In this document: in pieces, positions 57,591 to 64,000 of the stretch
Layout: every line of letters starts with the position of its first letter
How positions within the stretch are numbered: the first letter of the stretch is position 1
NCBI GenBank assembly: GCA_917880885.1
Contig: OU862909.1
Coordinates: 36,144,405-36,208,404, forward strand
Origin: Limnephilus marmoratus
Lineage: Eukaryota; Arthropoda; Insecta; Trichoptera; Limnephilidae
Direction of reading: 5' to 3'
DNA: 64,000 nt
Made by a program: the position numbers and the translations under genes
Notes under the pieces: model-generated
Database searches by the model: none
The model's input: only the letters and a program-made list of their open reading frames with translations
What the model was told of the DNA's origin: nothing

Positions 57591-58004
57591 TTAAAAAATA
57601 TATGTTATTCTTGAAGATAATATCTAGACATTCCCCGTGCCGAAAAGCAAATTATATAAAATTCCTTCCATGGAAAAAAATCGGAAAGTATGCTACAAAA
57701 ATTATTATAAACACATTTGTTTCAGTTATTTTACCAGTTATATGTATGAAAAAATTCACAGTATTTTTTTAAATGTTGTTTAAGACAAATAACACGAGAA
57801 TTTTGCTCTATTTTAAACGAGTCGCGTTTTATTAAAAATTTTCACAATTTTTGCATCGACTTCGTCGCTTTAAATACAAGCGCGCTCCTCTAGCACTCGT
57901 AATTTCATATCTCTCCATCTTCTTCTTTTTGAGCCCGGTTGCGGCTCCTTACGTGCTAACTTTTGAGTGTCTGATTGTAGCCAGTCTATTTATGCTAGTT
58001 CTGA

Positions 58005-58390
58005 AGAATGAATTCTAAACAAAAGAGGATTGAAAAACATTTAGTTCATTGATATCAGATGATAATTAAAAAGGGTAATTATTACTTCAACATTGTATCG
58101 GATGTACCATCAAGACTTGTACGCAAGGCAATCAAGGGGGGTTGACCCCGCCCCGAAATCTAATAAAGCACACTGAAAATATGATGTTAAACGCTACCGA
58201 AACCCGACTGTACAAAATTAACTTATTGCAATTTGTGGTGAAATTGTCCAGAAAAAAAACTGGTGCAAAGGTTGAATTCTGCTAAATGTTTTTCATTCCT
58301 TGTTGATGAAACTACTGATGTTTCACTACAAGACAAAAACAGATGTCCATCTGTGTGAGATATGCAGAGCTAAAAGATAATTAGCCTTAC
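58005..58390 (+). pseudogene. hAT-like transposase remnant (ZMYM1/DUF4371 type)
   Basis: Broken frames read CGEIVQKK near 58230, AKCFSFLVDETTDVSLQDK near 58290 and MSICVRYAELKD near 58340; the family pattern is SxLxDETTDxSxxEQxSxCVRY. A possible N terminus MNSKQKRIEKHL lies at 58008. Frameshifts and stops throughout. Confidence 0.68.
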
Positions 58391-58567
58391 TAAAAAACCC
58401 CGTGAAAATTTTATTCAATGCGGCTCGAGCTCGACCCCCCCCCCCCCCCAAGTTCGAAAACTTTTTTTTCCGTTAGAGTCCCAATCTACACAACATATAT
58501 AAAAATCGCTACTACATGACCTTTTGCAAGGTAAAGGCTTTTTTTACCCCCACTGACTGGAATATAA

Positions 58568-59055
58568 GACTCCAGATACTAATATCTACAGCCTGTATGT
58601 TGGACGAATATCTACAGCTCATATGTTGAACTAATATCTACGAACTTCAAAGTGTTGACTAATATCTACAGAGCGTAGGTTGAACTAATATATACAGAGC
58701 GTAGGTTGGACTAATCAGCTAAATGTGTACAATAGTCTGATATTAGCGATTTTTACATACATACTACTTACATAAATTAAGTTTTTTAAACTGCATGCGC
58801 AATATTACATTATTCCAATATGCTATACATAATTGCAAATCCAACCTCTGCCAGTGCTGTAGATATTCGTCAACACTTTGGTTCTCATAGATATTAGTCA
58901 GCAGTTTGAGCTGTAGATATTCGTCAACACTTTGGTTCTCATAGATATTAGTCAACAGTTTGAGCTGTAGATATTCGTCAACACTTTGGTTCTCATAGAT
59001 ATTAGTTCGATTTTTTCAGTTTTTGGAATTCCTGTAGATATTAGTAGACGCCTCC
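58568..59055. mobile_element. ACTAATATCTACAG-array MITE, copy 3
   Basis: GAATATAA flanks both ends (58560-58567 and 59056-59063). Has three 54-bp double units on the right where copies 1 and 2 have two. Confidence 0.92.
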
Positions 59056-59438
59056 GAATATAAACACTATTCCACCAAACAAACCCCCCCCCGAATTTTT
59101 TCTCTGGCTACGGCCTTGCTTGTACGGTGTACACTTAGTGTACTGGTTTACGAACTTGACCTAATAATGAAAAATTTGTTTGTTTTATAAATATTATAAA
59201 CAAATACATCACATCCAAACACTTGAAATGTGGTTCCTAGAACTCGATAATGGATTAGGAGGCCCGTTAAGTAACAAGAGATTCATTCATTAATTTTGTC
59301 TTCTGGAATATTGCCGATTACTCTAATGGACGGTTCATGCCACTAAAAAGATAACGATTTTAATCGACATTTTTGACAGCAGTATAGTATCTCTCAACGA
59401 CAGCGGATACCTACTTATCGAGGACATCAACCGCACCT

Positions 59439-59679
59439 GGGTACCTAGCATGGTCGATCGACATAGGTTTTATCGAAAATGTCGGTAACTTGTCATCGCT
59501 CCCGAGCACGACTGTAGACCGCTAACGAACAAATAACAGTTCACGTCAAATAAATTAGGAACCGTTAGTCGTTGTAAACTTTCATTTGTTCGTTAACGGT
59601 CTTCAGTCGTACTCGGGAGCGATGACAAGTTACCGATATTTTCGATAAAGCCTATGTCGATCGACCATGCTAGGTACCC
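59439..59679. mobile_element. ~100-bp arm palindromic MITE
   Basis: GGGTACCTAGCATGGTCGAT ... GGTAACTTGTCATCGCTCCC inverted at 59582-59679 around ~50 bp. Target duplication not clear. A weak relative lies at 48510-48600. Confidence 0.75.
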
Positions 59680-59699
59680 TGCTGTGAAATTCATCGTGT

Positions 59700-59942
59700 T
59701 CTACCTTGTCGGTATCTGTGGTCGAGGTGTAAGGCTCTCTAATTGCAATCAGGAGGTCACGGGTTCAAATCGCAAACTGAGCTAATATATTTTTTTAAAT
59801 AGCTCCACGCAGTTTTATTATTTGATTAATCTGTATTATTTCGCAATTTAATCACTTAAAACAAAATAAGGTATATTTGCGGCACGTTTCAGAGTGTAAG
59901 ATACTCTCAGAATCGGCCTGGCGTAAGATCACCATTCAGAAT
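59700..59942 (+). mobile_element. SINE-B head and linker
   Basis: GTGGTCGAGGTGTAAGGCTC (A-box-like) and CACGGGTTCAAATCGC (B-box-like), then linker to CACCATTCAGAATTGAA, where SINE-A copy 2 follows. Confidence 0.72.
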
Positions 59943-60130
59943 TGAACGGTCAGTGACTGAGAGGGCATCGCGTTTGGGTCCCAACCGGGGGACGCTTGTT
60001 CGATTCCTCGGCTGGCTAAGTCCTCCATCACGACACAAGCAACATTTTCTGCTTAGTGTGGTGGTAGTAGGAGATTTTCAAACATTGTTGGGTTATTCAA
60101 GGCCCGGGAATGTTTGTCTTTCTTAAAAAA
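59943..60130 (+). mobile_element. SINE-A, copy 2
   Basis: CGGTCAGTGACTGAGAGGGC and GCTTGTTCGATTCCTC, with the same body and A tail as copy 1. It sits in SINE-B sequence. Confidence 0.82.
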
Positions 60131-60156
60131 AAATAAAAAAGGAAATAGAAATGAAA

Positions 60157-60555
60157 TCCCCGGAGTAAGACCACCATTCAGAATTGAAACGTTGCTTGAA
60201 ATGGCTTTAGCCGTGTTTGGTGACCAGATTTATATAACCAGGTTCTTCCCCCCCCTACCTCATTCCCATCTCCTTCTCGTCCCACTACCTACAATCCCGC
60301 AACATGGGTACCCCAATTGGGGATGCCATAGACTCACTGGCTCCATTTGTTGAATGGTGGTCTTACACCAGGACGAAACTGAAATTATCATCTTCTCTAG
60401 TAGTCACAAATATAGCTACTAATACAATTATTTTTAATTAATAAATTTTGTAATAATACACGTATTAATCAAATAAAATTTTATGAGCGCACATCGCAAA
60501 TCCGGATTGCTAATAGAGTGCTTTGCCCTCGACCACGGAGGTCGTTATTTCCTAT
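60157..60555. mobile_element. SINE-B body (+) joined to SINE-B head (-)
   Basis: 60157-60350 is the body on plus (GACCACCATTCAGAATTGAA ... GACTCACTGGCTCCA); 60355-60555 is linker and head on minus (GGTGGTCTTACACCAGGAC ... CCTCGACCACGGAGGTCG). The two halves meet head-on. Confidence 0.65.
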
Positions 60556-60974
60556 CCTTGGGTTTTCTTGCACGTCTAAATCAAATGGAACCGGGTCTTT
60601 TCTCTATGATTATTGATTATACACTTCACGTTAAAAAATGTACTAATATTTATCAGTTGGTTAAAATCGCCAATAGCCAATTCTTAGTAGTTTTTCTCGA
60701 TTAGTCTATGAAGTTCACCTGAACGTTTTCAGTTTAGTAGGAGAACTTGGAAAAATACTATTTCTATCATTAGAAATAATCCGGAATACAGCATCACTTG
60801 CCTTGATTTTTAAATGTTAATCTAACAACGAATTTCAAAAAGTTTTGCGAGTAAGAAGAAAAGTCATAATTTTCACATTACTTGCAGCTTTGGCAGATTT
60901 GGTAATTATTACTACAACACGATTATCGAGGAAATATTACGTCTTTTGCGAAAATTATATAAAAAAATTAAAAT

Positions 60975-61385
60975 TAATTCAATTTGGGAGGAGGGTGTGG
61001 GTACAGCCGCCGCAGGAACCATTTATAGGATAACCAACACCTCTGCCATAGGTCATCCCAAGTAGTTCGCTACGTTTGGTGACTTAGCAGGGGTTCCCGG
61101 GTAAATGGGGTGAGATTTGTCCGGGTCTTGGTAGCGGATGCGTCTGCCCACCAGCAGCATGGCAGGCCAAGTCGGGAAAGATCGGTTGAGAGAACCTCCT
61201 TGACTGTTACTCCTGGACACATTGACCCCCAGATTCCTACCCACCCCCAATACCATTTTCCTGCCCAGAACTTCCTCTCCTTCTTCTCCTAAAAATGACC
61301 CTCCTCACAGCATACCCAAAGATGATATAGATCCCGAGGGGAATTGTTTTCCTCCCAGGGCCTCCTGGGAGGAAAAATATATGTT
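60975..61385 (+). mobile_element. LDE, near full length
   Basis: CAATTTGGGAGGAGGGTGTG, GGGTTCCCGGGTAAATGGGG, the junction near 61278 and the 3' palindrome GCCTCCTGGGAGG. Preceded by the same ~85 bp as at 56800. Confidence 0.83.
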
Positions 61386-61489
61386 AAATCTCTTAAAAGG
61401 AAAATCGAAAGCATAAAACTGTGTAAACAAATAAAATAACATGCCTTTAATAATAAACAAACATTATCTCACAATAACTATAACTAACC

Positions 61490-61735
61490 ATCCCGCTGTT
61501 TCCTCGCAGGGATTCGTAGAGAGGACCGCCAAACAACTCGGTCTGTGCATACACTCCTTGCCTCATTCACATCCATACATCGCTCTTTTCTTCCGTCTTT
61601 CGACATGACTCAAGAATTCGGTTTACTTAATCATGCCATGTCTTTCTCGGGCATCCCCGACTTTTTCTACCATTCAAGTTCACGTCATATATTCTTCTTA
61701 CAACCTTTCTTTAGATAATTGGCTCTACATGCCCA
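61490..61735 (-). pseudogene. LINE-D C-terminal remnant, copy 2
   Basis: Minus strand, broken frames: FGHVEP, RRIYDVNLNGRKSRGCPRKT, then NEARSVCTDRVVWRSSLRIP. This is the common LINE RT C terminus (GHVERM ... RGRPRKTW ... AxDRxxWR). 61740-62300 shows nothing recognised. Confidence 0.72.
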
Positions 61736-62307
61736 AACCTACTAAGAGTCCTATTCTTATCTCATTACACTCATCAGTCTTGTATTCTCCGTGAATCTCA
61801 AAGTATCTCATATATATTTTTTTATGTCAAATCAGTCATAAATTGAAGAGAAAATTGTTTTATTTGTAGTAAGTAAGTTTTCAAGTTACTAATATATTAA
61901 GTACATTGGTTTTATCTTGTTTAATAATAATAGAGTGGCGTGGCACACGATTAAGCATTGTAGGAATCGTGGATAAGAAAATAACCAATATTTGTTTAAA
62001 AATGATCATATAAAAAAATAAAGTTGCGAAAATATTTGCTGTTCAATAATAACATAATGACAAGCTGAATTTGAATGAAATCTTGTTTTTTCTTATCTTA
62101 ATTGCAATGTGCGATGTTTTTATTATGATTGATCTGTATCAGAAGAAACGCTATTAAAAAGCGATGTTGCCAAATGTAGGAGTTGCGATACGCTAGTCAA
62201 TGAAACGTATATTTTGCTAAAAATATACGCTCGTCTACTGCAGCGCCGCGGCTCGCCGCTCGCGTGACAAAGCCCTGAACTAAAATAGCATATTTCAGTT
62301 GATTTAG

Positions 62308-62609
62308 GTACCAATACCGCGTCTGGCTTAATTTCGTTTTTGGACCGTATGAGGGTACAGGAGTGGGGAAAACTTGAAATTACATGTGTTATATATATAT
62401 ATATATGTGTTATATATATATATATATACATCCCGCTATCATTGCTGCGTCTTCTAATGGTCCACTTTCATTCAATCCTGCGTCCGACCGTCATTCTGCG
62501 TCCGGTATACGGACGCAGGATTGAACACATGTAATTTCAAGATTTCCCCACTCCTGTACCCTCGTACAGCCCAAAAACGAAAATAAGCCAGACGCGGTAT
62601 TGGTACCAT
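62308..62609. mobile_element. ~85-bp inverted repeat around a (TA)n core
   Basis: GGTACCAATACCGCGTCTGG ... CATGTG is inverted at 62524-62609. The loop holds two TA runs and TGCGTCC words in both orientations (GTCCGGTATACGGACGCA is a perfect hairpin). Confidence 0.75.
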
Positions 62610-62810
62610 TGGTTATATTTCTTCAATATTAACTCAGTAGGTAAAGCAAAAAAATTTTTTTTTATAATGAACACATGTAATTTCAAGTTTTCCCCACTCC
62701 TGTACCCTCATACGGTCCAAAAACGAAATTAAGCCAGACGCGGTATTGGTACCATTGGTTATATTTCTTCAATATTAACTCAGTAGGTAAAGCAAAAATA
62801 TTTTTTTTTA
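62524..62810 (+). repeat. ~145-bp tandem duplication of the right arm
   Basis: GAACACATGTAATTTCAAG ... TTAACTCAGTAGGTAAAGC occurs at 62522-62660 and again at 62668-62810. Confidence 0.8.
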
Positions 62811-63990
62811 TAATTTATATTTAACTCTCAAAAAATTACCAAAAAATTAAGTTGCATCCAAAATCATACGAAATTAATTTTTTTAAGACCAATATTTCGT
62901 AATTTGAAACAAAAATAAATAAAATAAAACATATTTATCCACACAAGATATTTTCTCTACCTTTTGATAAAAAAATACATTTTCAGTTTATTTGGGTGTT
63001 TTGGTCACAAATCCCAATTTAACCCCCCCCCCCCCCCCGGCTATTTGTTAGCTTTGGGAACAACTCATATCGATCTTGTGTCTCCCTTACTATTATTTAT
63101 TTATTAATTTTCGGGAAATCGACAGTTTATATTTATTTCAGTTTGTACATAGTATTAAATAGCCAAAATAAAACCAATTACGGATTTCCTCCTTGTGACT
63201 TTACTTCTACTGAGACAGCATAATAAGAATAAGTAAATTAATTTTATAAAAAGGAATATGAATCTAAAATTATATAAAACAAAAAATATATATATGTATA
63301 CTCAAAACATTTTTTTTAATATAAAATGAAAAATTACAAAACAAATCTATCAAAACATTGGTAGCCATGAAGAGAGGTTGTACATATAAATCAAATCATA
63401 ACAGAAATATAAACAATAAAAACATAACATTATTCAAGAACCATTAGAGAAGCACTCTTTTTATGGACCTTTTATATTCAGTAAGTTTGCAATTGAAAAT
63501 GTCCACATTGGAAAATACGCTATTATAACTATTGTGAGTATTATGTTGAGAAATAAGTTTTAAACGGTGTTCGAAAGAGAAAGAGAAAATATCAAACTTT
63601 ATATTCAAATTCAAAAGTTAACCACAAAATATTGTAATTGTACACCTTTATAAAACCAAAGTTTATTTCATCGCCTTTCAAAAACAGTTTTTAGTTTTCG
63701 GATACCATCAGAAATATTCCATTTATTTGGATTTTATTGCAAAGCGGAAATATTTCGACCTTATGAAAAAATATGCCCGAGGCCCTACGTTTGCTACACA
63801 AAATATCATATGTGCATAAAAAGTGCGCACAAAAATCCTGAATGCAAAATTTAAGAAAAAATTGTCGGTTTTATTAAAAAAATATATATTAAGCCCACTT
63901 GTTTTCACCCAAACATGGTATCACAAATAACTCTACAATTAATAAAAATATGGGTCCCTATTTTTTTATTTATTATTTCTCCTAATATTC
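62636..63990 (+). repeat. Segmental duplication 2, unit C2
   Basis: Matches 52611-53520 in the same orientation, but carries 63061-63645 as extra sequence and lacks part of the 52900-53150 stretch. Continues to the window edge. Confidence 0.8.
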
Positions 63991-64000
63991 TAAAATACCC

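Noticed and set aside
58764..58955. Open frame with repeated NIYENQSVDEYLQ
   Set aside because: The peptide repeat comes from the 54-bp units of MITE copy 3 read on the minus strand.

Overview
The window reads as nuclear DNA of an insect: AT-rich, intron-containing genes, spliced exons with GT-AG borders, and dense layers of decayed transposable elements. A short run of the insect-type telomere motif (CCTAA) and frequent GTACCTAC-type words would fit a moth or butterfly or a hemipteran. I cannot name the species. Three host genes are supported; almost everything else is mobile DNA.

Host genes. (1) On the minus strand, 15345-17370, a three-exon gene for mitochondrial ribosomal protein uL10m (mRpL10); its 19-base first coding exon was found only by joining splice sites. 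(2) On the plus strand, 21740-28017, a four-coding-exon AAMP gene (WD40 protein, counterpart of yeast Sqt1), 407 codons as assembled. It is arranged head to head with mRpL10. (3) From 33225 on the plus strand, the first coding exon of an SLC7 (LAT-type) amino-acid transporter. No later exon was recognised, so the intron would run more than 30 kb to the window end.

Layout. 1-5160: a LINE (LINE-A) broken by an incomplete Gypsy retrotransposon with one LTR. 5357-9040: a Helitron carrying a captured retroelement piece, an inverted-array element with a 9-bp target duplication, and a TA-flanked element. 9367-13088: a palindromic element abutting a nearly complete but frameshifted LINE (LINE-B). 14-21.5 kb: mRpL10, MITEs, a nested palindrome and a MULE-like element. 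21.7-28 kb: AAMP with repeats in its introns. 28-33 kb: repeats and a complete hAT-type element. 34-48.8 kb: mostly repeats, including a four-level nest (hAT in hAT, then a LINE piece, then a Harbinger-type MITE). 49.4-64 kb: two direct segmental duplications, tRNA-derived SINEs and more LINE-B derivatives.

The main unifying observation is that a short element (here called LDE) present ten or more times is the 5' UTR of LINE-B joined directly to the last codons and 3' UTR of LINE-B, so it looks like a non-autonomous deletion derivative mobilised by its parent. A second theme is several unrelated elements with 8-9 bp target duplications, each carrying its own inverted subterminal array of short repeats. 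All boundaries were read by eye.
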